Source: Fomitopsis serialis (taxonomy: Eukaryota; Basidiomycota; Agaricomycetes; Polyporales; Fomitopsidaceae). From it: a stretch of 64,000 bases of DNA. Within the stretch, counting starts at the first letter, position 1; each line of letters starts with the position of its first letter. Both the position numbers and the translations under genes were made by a program. Of the stretch, positions 49,500 to 61,318 are shown piece after piece. Where the stretch lies: assembly GCF_022376445.1 (NCBI RefSeq), contig NW_025954987.1, forward strand, positions 310,001-374,000. Direction: 5' to 3'. Below the pieces are notes generated by a model. The model was not told where the DNA came from. It made no database searches and worked only from the letters and a program-made list of their open reading frames with translations.

Positions 49500-52400
49500 G
49501 AAGATCGTAGCCCTGGCCTGTCACACAGAACCGGTGCATCGACCAAACCCGACTGGGCAAGTAGCTCACAGTTGACATCGTCCATACTATTGTTCGGTCA
49601 TGGGTGACCGGTTGAAGCGCCACGAGGAGACATAGGCCTCGAGGAAATTACCAAGGAAATTACTGAACAGGGCAGCCACCGAATCATAACGCATACGATC
49701 CAGTACTCTTCCGCACCATCGGTTCCCATCCGGCGGGGATTTGACATGGTTCCTCGCGCTACTCTGGATTATGAACGAGTAGGAACCATCAGCGCATGTG
49801 TCCCCGCCAATGTCAGACAGTGTACATTACCTACAAAGGGATCATCGATCAGTATCGAGTCGTCGAGCGGCACGTACTGACCGTTTCCCTTGACGCTCGT
49901 AAGTAAATAGCTTACCGTCTTGTCTTCACGTGTCTGTCACACTGCCTGCAACCAACATCAGAAGATCAATGCGCACACAAACCCAAGGTCAACGACCATA
50001 AATTGGAGCTATGTGTTGAAAACGAGCATCTTGTTCGGATACCCGATCCTCTCGGGAATAAACTGTGTTGCTCTTGATTGGCCACTGACAGCGTCTCGAC
50101 CAAGAGTAGTACTTGTGCCGCTCTCCCGGTCCCATCTCTAGATGCGTGTTGTCCAAAGTAAACGGAAGCTGCCAGTAGTTGTTGCCGAATTATGCAGGTT
50201 GGACAGGTTCTCCATGCGGCCGCTGTTACGTGTTCACCGAAGAGTAATCAAGTTCCTGGGTGCCCATCACGCCTACGTACTGCAGTACATGATGGCAGGT
50301 ACAAGGACACCCGCTGTATTGAACCATAGCGGCTGCAGGCTCATTAGGCGGTGATATGCATCTGAGCACAAGGCTTACCAGTACACATGTAATGATAGAC
50401 ATGACCGTCTGAGCGACTACGAACTCTATTGAATAGTGTAGGGCGGATCAAGCGAGCAGCCACGATCTATCACGGACTCACATCGGGCGCGGTCGTAGTT
50501 CACCTTCCTGTTGGCCAAAGGACCGGGCCAAGAGTGTCCTTGACGCTGCAGGAAACAGCGCTATCTCCGGTGATCTGAGACTCAGAGGCATTGTACAGAT
50601 GGCACGCCGCGACACTCGGACGTCTTCGCGGATTAATGCTCCGACTCGGAGGTCTGACTGCATGATCAGTGTGGTTGTCCCGCACAAAAGGGGATTATTA
50701 TTGGCACCGACGCTGGATAATTGGAAGAGCTTCGAGCTCAGTCAAGTGGTTCAGTTTGAACAGATGCGCTGACGTACACGAAAGCTTCATGTCGATCGAG
50801 GTTGAAACCGCGCGTCCAGGTACCGTTTCCTCGACATCGCGCGCTCCGAAGTGTAAGTCCATTATGCGGCTCCGGAGAAGTGGATCAACCGGAGTTGGGC
50901 ATTGGTGCAGTGATTGCGTCTCGCCTTTCTGGGACCGCACATTCAGTACCACCAAAGTACCGCTGTTATTTTGCCAGCTGACACTGCCAGGGAAGCAAGT
51001 TCACGCCATACTAACTATAAGGGGAAGAAAAGTCTTGTTGTCCTGAATCGGGGCCAACAGATGCATTCGTACCTGGCTTGTCCATGGATCACAATCGATA
51101 CTCGCGACGCGCCATTCAGCTTTCAGTGTTGTCACTTTGAGTCTTGACGCGAAACATCTGACCGCGTTTCCAGACGGGGAACCTTGCTGTGAGATGACCC
51201 TACGCAGATTGCGCTAAAGGTGACTTCGCAATCAGTCAGTGCCTGTACAACAGCCAACGGAGTCAACCTACTATGTTCCGAGCCTCTGCAGACATCGGGA
51301 ATATAGATTTTACGCCACATGTCTCCTGTCCCTAGGTGTCTGAACGTCGGGGTGAAGACGGCGTACCTGGACATGCCGGCACGCTGTACCTTGGGTGTGG
51401 TCCACAATTCGCATCATGATCGACACAAGCCATTCGTGAGTATAATCATATTATACAATGGACTACATCTTTGAGACGGGGTGAGTAACTCCGCGCAGGC
51501 AATGTACAAGTCGCTTACAATAACATACATCGCCTCGAGAGGACAAAGCGCGCTGGACTACGATTGATCGACAGAACTGACAAGGAGATTCCCTACGTCC
51601 CAGGGACACCGAGGATGCCTAGACCAACCAGTACCAGTGTGGGAAGGGGAACCCTAGTATCCGTCGTCCGCGATATCACCGCGACCTCGCTAACACGTCG
51701 CAGTCAGTGTGTGCGTCCAATATGAGAGCGTGCACCCAACATAAGAGTTTGCATCCAAAATGAGAGCGCAAACTTTCTGTGGGGTTGTGCCTGCAGATCA
51801 ACAGACATCTCATGGGACTAGGCAGAGGGGAAGTTGATGACCAGACAGACCGTATAAGATGTTCGTATGATGGGACTCACAGGACGTCACATACATGCGA
51901 ATACTAGGGTTTTGACATGGAACCATACGAGCGATTCGGGGAGGTATGGAGTATACGACTATCCTCTTCGCCGTCAAAGAGGTCGTACTTGTCGTCTGCC
52001 TACGAGAGACTAGGAAGCAATTGCTGTCGTACTTCGACCTCCAGTTGACCACGCAAAGTTCCCCATTCAGGGTCGGCGACTCGGATTCCTGGGCTTAGGA
52101 TAAGACATCGACATCGTACCATGATACCTTGATGACACCAGTACGTTAGTAGGCTTACTTGAACGACGCTGGATTGAGCGTCACAGCAACTGAGCGAGCC
52201 TCCAGCGTCGCTTTTCAGGCGAGATGTTCCGAGTTCGATGCCCAAAAGCCTGCATGTACTCCGCGTAGAACCAGTACGGACGATCCAGAGCTCAAGCTAG
52301 TATCATTGCAGTGTGAGTGTAAGTAGCCTGGTGCTCGCATCGCTAGCGCTGTGGCCCGTCGTCTGCCAAAGTCCAGACCGCGCACGTGATATATGTTTTG

Positions 52401-52514
52401 ACCGCCATTTCGTGGAAAGTCAACGTGAGGTAGAAGTGAAAGAGATTATTTCACCCTCTAGTCCTTAGCTTTCCCTCAAAGCCGACTCAAGTATCGATGG
52501 CAGACGACAAAATA
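49500..52514. other. Intergenic region with unassigned minus-strand open segments
   Basis: About 3 kb. Between 49600 and 51400 the minus strand has several open, protein-like segments bounded by possible splice sites. One frame ends at about 49589 after RSPMTEQ and includes MRYDSVAALFSNFLGNFLEA. A second, near 49860, reads NGQYVPLDDSILIDDPF. I cannot join them into one gene or name a family. They may be an unknown gene or a decayed one. A repeated GAGAGCGTGCACCCAA/GAGAGCGCA pattern at about 51720-51775 is a weak short repeat. Confidence 0.3.
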
Positions 52515-52810
52515 CTGTAGAATTTAATTCAATCCGGCGGTCACACGTCACAAGGCCCCTCGCCGCACCGGAAAACGGCCCTTGTCACAGGTCACTGAGG
52601 GCCCCGCCGGTCGTGACAAATGCATATATTTTTCGCCGCCTCCGGCGGCGGTCTCCAGCACGCATTTTGGTGATGTTTTGAGCGCATTGACGCGCCGCCG
52701 CACCGTCTGCGCGCATGCGTCACACGTCACCATCGCCCGCGCCGCGCCGTCTTCAGGCGGCGCGGCCGTCACACGTCACAACCCGCGCCGGATTGAATTA
52801 AATTCTACAG
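52515..52810. mobile_element. MITE-like element B with perfect 29-bp inverted termini, TA-flanked
   Basis: The termini 52511-52539 and 52786-52814 are exact reverse complements over 29 bp. The ends read TA-CTGTAGAATTTAATTC and GAATTAAATTCTACAG-TA. Placing the boundary at CTGTAG leaves a TA on each side, as in Tc1/mariner-type insertions. The 240-bp interior is GC-rich, with three direct copies of GTCACACGTCAC (52540, 52719, 52768) and GC hairpins, e.g. CGCCGCCTCCGGCGGCG at about 52636. There is no transposase frame, so it would be non-autonomous. Confidence 0.78.
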
Positions 52811-52814
52811 TATT

Positions 52815-55444
52815 AGCCTTACTGTCAAGCTTTTTTTTCACTCCGTCACACTGGCAATAGAGGCAATTAATGACCCTACATGCATGAAGCCTTGACATGA
52901 GGCCTTGAGCTTGAGAGCTTGGGGCCTGGCAATTATCGGTGGCCATACATATGTAGGCCTGCAACAACGGTTCTCTTGCAACACGATATCTTGCAATCCC
53001 AGGTACACTACGCAGTTTGGTTGTCAGGCCGCCTCAGCGCACAAGTTCTGTCCAATCTGACTAACACGTTCACCGTTGGCGAAATACTGAATGTTAATAT
53101 CACTGTCCTTGAAGAACAGTGCGCAGGTCGTGGACACGATGGTTGCGAAACCGTCGGTGCTTTATGGGTACAAGATAAATAGAGTCCCGGATCATGGTAC
53201 GCGCAATAGTGTATCTTGGCATATTCGGTCCTGGTTGGCTACGCACGCACAGAGTCCAAAAGTGGCCGCAGGGGAGGCCGATGATGTATGCTACAGCGCA
53301 GGATAATTTGTTGTTATACGTTTCTGGTGTTTCCTGTAACTCTGATCACGTAAGTCGTGCATGCTTAGCTCTACTACGAGCATGTTCTGCCCACGACACA
53401 CCTTCAGCATGTCGTGTAGCCACTGGTGACCTATTGAGAGTATAGGTGCGATAAGAGTAAGTTGAATCCATTTTTTTGGATATCGAGCGGCGGTCTAAGC
53501 GAGGGACCGATACAACGATAGATGCAGCCGTACGCTGTACATGCATACGCCCCCAAGCTTGTACCATCACGACATCTATCACAACGGCTGGACCTAGGTC
53601 TGTCGAGCGCATGCGCTTTGGATCGTTCGAGCGCACAACCGTGACCGCGCTCACTGGCGCGAAGAACAATGTGGCCGTGGTAACACTCCCCGCAGTGCTT
53701 CCGCGCGCCCATGACACGATGGCATGATGAACGCTCGCTCTAGCTCAGGGGCAATGATGAGTACATATAGACGACAACGTCCTCGATACGTACGCAGCTC
53801 ACGACTGCTTGCATGTTAGTATCCGTTTGCATGAAGGCCGTACACACCGACGGAGTACACACTTGACCTGGAGAACCTCCGGGGAGAGACAACGCCGGGT
53901 GTACGGCTAGTAGAGGGCAGGGAGACCATGGGAGTTCACACAGGACCGCACCGATATGAAACTGCTTCCGGCGTGAACACAGACAGAGCGTCATAGGTCA
54001 GAGGTTGACCTTCGTGTCCGCTCCGCTTTCGTTCAGTTCCGTCTGCTTCGAGATGTCAGAAGGTGTTCTGGTCCAGACCCTATTGGGTGACGACTTACAG
54101 GTCGAACGCGCGCGCATCTGCGCCTACTTACCCTGCTGGGAACCCTCGGTCGCCGGCCCTCAGACCTCAGGGTTTGAACCGCGTGGCAGCGCACAGATGA
54201 CGACTCGATGCCATGGTGTGTACGTTGCACGTCAATGTCGCCGTTGAGCGTGACCACGGTATAGTGGCAGCTCGTCAGTGGCTCAACGATGAGGAGTATT
54301 GGCAGCGACTGTCAGCGAGGCTGTGATTGCATCGCGAAGACGAGTGGGCCTTCCATGCCAGGGACGGACCCTTGATATTTCGAAACGAGGATAGGACCAC
54401 ACTGACGTACGGATGTCTTGCGTCGTGCTTCCCAATCGGATGATCCATCGGGCTGGCTATGGTGTCGAAGAGTCCGTAGAGAGAAATGAGGACACCCTGT
54501 GTGCAGGTGCGCGGCTCACAGGGCCTGGCCGCAGTGCCGCGTGAGAGTGCAGCCCGCGGCAAGTGAGGAGTCTCGAAGACAGACATAGGAAATGCGGCCC
54601 CGGATGCTGTCGAGGGCGACGTCTGTCAGCGCGATCCACACTGGGGGGACCTGCCTTCCCTACCTTCGAGCAAGGCCCACGGTGAGGCTGGTGCTATCGA
54701 GACGCTGGGCTGCCGCGGGTCTAGGAACACGTTCGGGCGATAGAAGGGCGCAGGCTCGCCGCAGACGGCCCCTGCGAGGAACATGGATGCGGCACATATC
54801 GCGCCAGCCAATCACCGGCCAGGAGCGGGCGTCCGCGATGCTCGAGACGGAGATGGGCGGAACTTTATTCGTGTGGCGCGTCGCCGGGGGCGTGGATAGC
54901 GAGCCGCGACGGTTCCAACGGCGTGATGCATTGCCAGAAGACACAGACGGCATCCTGGATTTCACAGCGAAGGCCCACGACGGGGAAAGAACGTACATAG
55001 AGGGTGGGCGGGCGAGAGTCAGGCGGATGATACGGGCTCCAAACTCGACCAAATTCGGCACCCGGGCGTTGGCCACATCGCGCAAAGATAGGTGTTGGAC
55101 GCGATCGCCCTCGCACGGACGCAAGGGGCTCAGGGTGGATCCGAGGGCTCAGTCGCCGAGAAGGGCCCGCCGTGGCTCTGTCGTGCTTCGCTGGTCGCTG
55201 GTCGTCGCCTGGTCGAAAGGAGCAAAGTTCCCACGGGCTGCTTGTGGCGTGCGCGGGGGCGGGGAGCGAACCTTCTTTGTCTCCTCCCACCCCGACGAGA
55301 TCTCGCGCGCGGTCAGTCAACTTTGTTTTTGAACTTTATATGCGATTTTGCTGACCATCGCAATGTCCGTCATCGCCGCGCACGTCCTCTCGCCGACGTC
55401 GCTGTCCCCGCCGTCCTCGCCATGGGCTCCACAGTCTCGCCGCC
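52815..55444. other. Intergenic region upstream of the WOPR gene
   Basis: About 2.6 kb. The segment 52980-53180 has an open plus-strand frame with VLSNLTNTFTVGEILNVNIT and a Cys pair; it is not recognised. From 54580 to 55340 the DNA is GC-rich with long overlapping frames in both strands (246 codons, +), which I treat as compositional. Large 5' regions are common for WOPR regulators, so this may be promoter and leader. Confidence 0.4.
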
Positions 55445-56812
55445 ATGTCCCACGACTCCCAGCAGTCCCCTACCAGCGGCAGCGGGTCCAACAACTGGAC
55501 AGACCCGCCGTGGACGGGCTTCATCGAGACGACAGGTGACGCGCTGCTCATCCTCGAAGCGGCGCGGCGCGGTATGATTCCTCGCGTCACCCGACGCCTC
55601 GTCGATTCCGAGCGCAAGATGATCACCTCGGGCTCTGTCTTCGTCTTCGACGAGGACGAGAGCGGCATCAAGCGATGGACGGACGGGTTCTTCTGGAGCC
55701 CGAGTCGTATATTGGGCAATTTCCTACTCTACCGCGAGACGGAGAAGCGCGGTGCAGGGCATAGGAGCGCCCGTGTTGAGCAGCAAGAAGAAGTGGACGC
55801 GAAGGGCGAGGGGCAGTCGCTGAGCAGGCCAAAGAGTGAGGCACACCGTCTGACGGGCGTCGACCGCCAGCGCGAGCGCAGCCTTGTAGGCAGCCTCACG
55901 AACAGCTACAAGTTCAAGCCAGGTGGATGATGAAGAAGGTGCGTCATCCGTTATCTCACCGAAACGGTCTCCCGTATTGAATATCCTCAAGACTTTCTCC
56001 CTGACTATCGGTGGCGTCGCCCAGCACCTCATATCCTACTACAAGATCGAGGATGTCGAGAAGGGCCGCCTGCGCTCGCCGTCGTCCCTGCCTGAACTCG
56101 CCTCGCTCGACATTTCCCCAGAGTACCTAGACAAGACACATTTCCGCAACCCGCCCAAAGTCGAGGTCGGCGTTGACGGCGTCCCGCGCTACCGCGGCGA
56201 CGCTGACGACAGCGAGTCCTCGCCGACGCTCTTACCCGCGCCGCTCTCGGGCATGCCAATCTACCCGGACAGCAGCGATTCTTCCAAGCGCGGCAAGCAG
56301 CGCTACGGCCCCTACGACGGCAGCACCTCCAACAAGCGGCGCAAGAAGAGCTCCGCGTCTAACCCTGGCTCCTCTCCGGTGGAACCGACTTCTCCCTCAT
56401 CCGACGTCGCGCAACCGACGCCACAAGCAGCAGTACCATACCCCGTCGCCGACCCGCCGCACCGACGCAGCCTGCGCCACACTACCCTACATACGGGTAC
56501 TACGTCCAGTCGGGCTACCACCCACCCCCTGTGTATCCTTCGCCCAGCCCATACCCCACCCTCCCTCCGCCCACGACGAGCTCGCCACACCCGCCGACGC
56601 CGCCAAACGCGCAGTACGCGTACCAAAGCTACCCTCCGCCCGAATCGGCCGGATACCCTTCGTACTACCCGCAGCCCCACGGGTACGCAACGTACACGCC
56701 CCCACCATGGCCGCACTACGGGTACGCGCCGCCCGCTGGGGCACAGGCGCCGGCGAGCCTCGAGGGCGGGGAAGCGCGTGCGGAGGAGGTCGGCGAGGGC
56801 CGCGAGTCGTAG
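55445..56812 (+). CDS. Gti1/Pac2 (WOPR) transcription regulator, with apparent frameshifts
   Basis: DNA-binding regulator of the WOPR family (Wor1, Ryp1, Gti1, Pac2), controlling morphology and development. The first WOPR half is clear: PPWTGFIETTGDALLILEAA, ITSGSVFVFDEDESGIKRWT and DGFFWSPSRILGNFLLYRE. The second half begins NSYKFKPGG, where the frame hits a TGA at 55927. The expected continuation LMKKTFSLTIGGVAQHLISY is present one base out of phase: a base seems to be missing between GGA and TGATG. An intron (about 55939-56012) follows MKK. After a Ser/Pro-rich nuclear-type stretch with SNKRRKKSSAS, the frame changes again at about 56430 before HYPTYGYYVQSGYHPPPVYP. That step could be a 38-bp intron. 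The Tyr/Pro/Gln-rich C-terminus to 56812 is typical of the family. It may be a real pseudogene or a sequence error. Confidence 0.85.
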
Positions 56813-58242
56813 GTGAGAGTTCCGTGTGTGGTTGAGGATGAAACGCTGCTTGGATAGGATCGCTTCGCACGCCCCCGTGTCTGTGTCTGCTGCTCGTCGT
56901 GTTTGCTTCCGTTCGGACTCTGGGGCGCGCCGATCCCGTCGAGCGCCCGCCGCTGTGTATGTGTACTTGTGCCCGTTTGCCTTTGCCTCTCTGCTGTGTG
57001 TACGCCCCGCTCGCCCCTCGCGCTCTCGTATCGTCTCGCGCGCGATTGACTACGCTGTGATGTGATGTCTTCTATGCCTCTTACGTGTACTGCTGTCCGG
57101 CTTCTTGTTCTCGTAGTGTCTTCCTGGCGCGGAGGCGGACCGTCGCCCCGCCTCTGCGCTTCCTCTGTCGGCTTGCTCCTGGTGTATATGTGTATCCCTT
57201 AGCTCGGCTCGTGCGCGGTCCTTCCCGCGGTGTACTATTAGTTACAGCAATGAGTAGCGTCTTGCTTATCAGGAATTCGCGATGACCCTGGCGGGACGGT
57301 TTGATAGCGCGCATGCGCGTGGGTGTTCAAGACTTCCAGTTCTACGACTGCATTGCGGTGTCGCTGCAGGCCGCACTGGTTGGTATAGGTACGTTCCTCC
57401 CTTTTGCCCGCAAACTGCCATTCTCCTTCTGATCTTAGCGTTGTTATTTTAAGATGAGTTCCTGATTTCGCCACAAGAGCTGAATCCCTGATGTAGCACA
57501 GCAGCGGAGATTTAGAGCGTCGGTGTAGTAAGTACGTATCCGAGTCAATACTTGCAATCTGTGGCGCAACAAGCGCAAGTACGCCCAGCGACGTACCCCC
57601 GAATCTCCCCAGGTTCGTGGAGTTCTGAAGTTTCCGGTGATGGTTTCTTGCTGAATAGCTCGCTTCATGACATGCTCACCATTTCCGATGAGTTCAACAC
57701 AGAGTTGCGACGAATTCGGCACAGGGGCTCATGATGTGGTGGACGATCACACCGGGTCCGAAGGTCCCAGCGAAGACAACGTATGTCCATAGTAGGGTGC
57801 GCGGCGTACTACTGGATCATCACTATGAAAGGTGGGCTGACAGTTGCATCGCTGAGACTCGTACTAATTCGCAAACAACTCCCCGTATATATTAGCATAC
57901 ATGACCGGAGTGGATCATGCAGTGGTCTTCATCAAACCATGCTGTATTTTGAATGTGGCCTGGTAGGCCACCGGAGTCAGTGCCTCTGGCAGATGTCAGA
58001 TCTGCGGTATTCTCGCGTTCGCGCGTTGAGCTGCCTGTCGCGGAATGGTATGTGCTGCCTCAACTGGCGATGTTCGTACTGTTCTTCTGCTGGGAATTGC
58101 AATGACCATGAGTGCTGTGTAAGTAGCGCGCGGGAGCCGTTAAAAGAGGGCCATTCTTGGCGAGGATCGCCATCTTGTACTTCGCCGGCCTGTTCCTTAC
58201 CCAAGGACATCCGCGACACCTCAAATATAAAGAATCATTCTT
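56813..58242. other. Intergenic region, one weak open segment
   Basis: About 1.4 kb. An ATG at 57314 opens MRVGVQDFQFYDCIAVSLQ then AALVGIG and a donor-like GTACGT, which looks peptide-like but has no convincing continuation. A second short hydrophobic start, MSIVGCAAYYWIITMKGG, lies at 57783. I do not call either. Confidence 0.4.
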
Positions 58243-60807
58243 GATGGCGAGCGAGTTTAGTGTGGAGTTGGCCCGCTACGATGAGTGAGTGTCTTTCATC
58301 GGTCGCGTTGATTGTGGCTCTTGTCCTGTAGTCGTCGCTGATGTTTGCTCGTAGGATTGGTGATATGATTGTGACATCAGCTTTCAGTCGGTACCAGATG
58401 CGGAAATGACACAACCGCGACTTTCACTCATTCGCTCCTCTGTAGCCCTTTATGTCTACGATCGCATGCTGACCTTTGGGTCGGAGATCGACTTGATATG
58501 GCGCCGAAAGAGGACCGGTATCACAATACCTGTGCTTTACACATCAATGCACATGCTCATCTTTGGGAACTTGCTGTTGAATGTTTGCCCGCCTGCAGCG
58601 ATATCGCTTCAGGTGAGCCAACGAGCATCATTTGCCCCTCTACGCTCTACCAGTAACAAGCATGCCTATCTATTGCAGAGGTCAGTGTGGATATTCGTAA
58701 CACAATTTCTTTCGTCTGAGTGGGATGGGACAGCTTATGGGCGGTGGTAGTCATGACGAATGTTACGGCCTCTCTCCTCTATCTGATTTGGGGATGTGCG
58801 TATCTTAGTCTCGTAGCTGCGTCCACACGCACGAACTCACCAGTTTTCCAGTCATTACCGCGATGCGAGTGTATGCCGTCCATGGAAGAGGCAGTGATAT
58901 CTATGCGCCAGCATTCGTTTTTCTTTGGTGGCTGATACCTGTGGGCATCAACATCGTACGTTCGTTGTTTGTTACGCAAGTGTTATCTGATCGTGCCGAT
59001 TGAACATAGTATAATGCAACTACCTGGTTCGTCATCGCCTCACAGCCGGAACAAGGCTATGATTTAACCTCGAGGACCCCTGTAGCTGTGCACAATATGC
59101 AAGTGTCACATGCATTTCACGGACCTGTGATAGAAATAACTCATCACGTCCCACCCCTTTCAGATGCGAGTCAAATTTTGTAGTGGAGTCGAACAGCGAC
59201 TGACCAAACATATCAATTGATTGTTGCTGCAGTGGAAATTGTTACACGAATATCTATGACCATCGCCGATGGATGTGCTTTGTTTTTCATATGGAGAAAC
59301 AGCGGGCGGACGGTTGGGCTCCGTGAGATGCTAGGCGAAAAGCCATCGCTTTCAACCACATTGCTACGCGGAGGTTCGTGCACTATGTGCAGTGATCAAA
59401 TGTGCTACCTGAGGCTAATATGCCGCTTCCAGGGACTGCACACTTCTGGCAAGTTGGGAAGCCCGCGCCGTACACGCGAGACTCATGTGACATCCATTCC
59501 AGCGCGCTTTTCGTCACTCGAAATGCCGCCAAGAGGGGCGGCGCTACCTTGCTCGCGCAGGTCTTTGGAAGGGGACATCGACAAATACTGTAGTATTTGA
59601 AAGGCAAGCCTAGGCTTCTGAACGTAGACTACTGTACAAAGATCGAGGACTTCTGCTATCGTACAAACTGCTATTGTACACACTGAGTGCAAGACAGAGT
59701 TCATGATATGGAGAGGTCGGGTGCGCGAGTCGAAATAAGCACAATGATATGAGCATGTTCCGGTATGAATAAGGCAGCTCGACTAACCTCCATAACTTAT
59801 ATCGGCCCTCGATGGAGAAGCGGAATAAGTATCGTACAGACGCGTACTAAGAGTGCCGCCGCACTTGTATTCGCAGGCTAATGCAAGAAGGCAGACACTG
59901 CGTTGTACCCGGCAAGGCTTCTGTGAGGCGACTGAAAATTGGCATAAAGTACGTTGAGTGCTATAGAATGCTCCTGAATCACTTCATTTTGCTTAGAAAA
60001 TCATGCCCCGTGCACAGTTCCGGGCATGCAGGTCGCAGTAGCAGCCGCATTTAACGGGCGCTTGCGAGTATTACCTTACAAGGTAACTGCCACCACCGCT
60101 GCCCGCCGGTGTCGCGAAGTGAATAATTCTCGTTCATTTTGCATGGTCATACATCATGTACTCATTTACCTGTAGTTGTTCTCCACAACAAAACCCTCCA
60201 TGACTGTGAAACTGTCTGACTCTCTGAATATTTGGTGTCGATGTGCCTGCTCATGTATTGCTGCTCACGCATGTGACATTGACAACAGCCACAAACAAGT
60301 GTTCAAGCGCCCGGCAACAATTACAGACGAGAGAGCCTTGCTCTAGCGAGCAAGGGATGAATGCTGGTATCGCGCTGTCATCGATATGGAGTAACAGGGT
60401 GAGTGGTTGCATCAATGGTGCCTGCGTATGTCGGCGTGCAATATAGTGACCTCGTTTGCAGAATGTTGTCATCGCCACCAGCAATAACATAATTCAATTT
60501 GTGAACGTGTAAGCTGGCCGGTTTTGGCGCTGCAAAAAGAATGACTGACATGCTGTGAAGCTTGACGACTATCCTCCTCTCTCGCCTATTCTTGGATCTG
60601 CGCGAAGTGGCCGATGCTGATGTCAATCGTACACTGCCGACTGATGTTTCAGTCTCGATACGGTTTAGACGTTCTCCCGGACCTGTTGAAGACTCTCTTC
60701 TTCGTGCTACGACCAATGATGAGGAAGCTCTCTATGCGGTTGGCTCCCTCGTGGATGTAGATGCGGAAGGGGAGGGGGTCACCTCAAGACGATCCGCTAT
60801 TCGGTGA
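58243..60807 (+). CDS. DUF6533-like multi-pass membrane protein, model interrupted
   Basis: It begins MASEFSVELARYDE, then an intron, and IGDMIVTSAFTLYVYDRMLT across a second one. FGSEIDLIWRRKRTGITIPV follows; this 'YDxxLTF..E..LIWRRKW' pattern defines the fungal DUF6533 domain. Later exons give TAMRVYAVHGRGSDIYAPAF, FLWWLIPVGINIYNATTWFV, then IVTRISMTIADGCALFFIW and LSTTLLRGG, in family order. The final conserved helix LTTILLSRLFLDLREVADAD and a short tail end at 60807. Between about 59450 and 60340 the expected penultimate helices are not seen in a continuous form. The space may hold an insertion or a very long intron, so the gene may be non-functional. Upstream, a TATAAAG lies only about 20 bp before the ATG. 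Function of the family is unknown. Confidence 0.6.
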
Positions 60808-61288
60808 CGAGGATTACGAAGGGGTGCAAGAAGTAGCCATAAGGTGATAGATGGTTCACACGATTGAGGACGAGGTTGGGGCCGCGACTCCTGCTCGGGT
60901 TGCTGCAATTGTGGTAGAGATCGTGGAGTAGGTAGACGTGCCGAGTAGTACCGAGCAGTGCAGGGACATTGGTTGAGACGTTTTTGGTAGAACTGTCGTT
61001 GTAGTTATTTATCCTGGATGCTGAATTCTGATATTGACCCATGGTCTTGTTCCGTGCGCGTCGCTGGTGGGCGTTCTAACCCCCCGCCGCCACCCCGCCG
61101 CCGTCTTGCTCGTCTTCCTCGCCACGCCTACTCTCATCTCCCGCCGCCCACTCCGCGCAAGTCGCCCTTCCCGCCACCCTCGCGTCCATGCCCGGCGTCG
61201 TCTCCGCCACCCGCCCGCGCCACCCTGCCCTTGCCCTGCCCGTCGCTCCCCGCCCATTAGAACACGACGTTGTGCCCCTCGATACAAA

Positions 61289-61318
61289 CTTCAGTCTACT
61301 GCGAGCAGTAGACTGAAG
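61289..61318. repeat. Perfect 30-bp palindrome (hairpin)
   Basis: CTTCAGTCTACTG (61289-61301) pairs without mismatch with CAGTAGACTGAAG (61306-61318) around a CGAG tetraloop. It lies just after a C-rich block, outside any recognised gene. Confidence 0.85.

Noticed and set aside
54592..55332. 246-codon plus-strand open frame upstream of the WOPR gene
   Set aside because: Compositional; several overlapping frames are open and none shows conserved motifs.
57314..57860. Possible N-terminus MRVGVQDFQFYDCIAVSLQ and a second start at 57783
   Set aside because: Only one short peptide-like exon each; no continuation could be assembled and no family is recognised.
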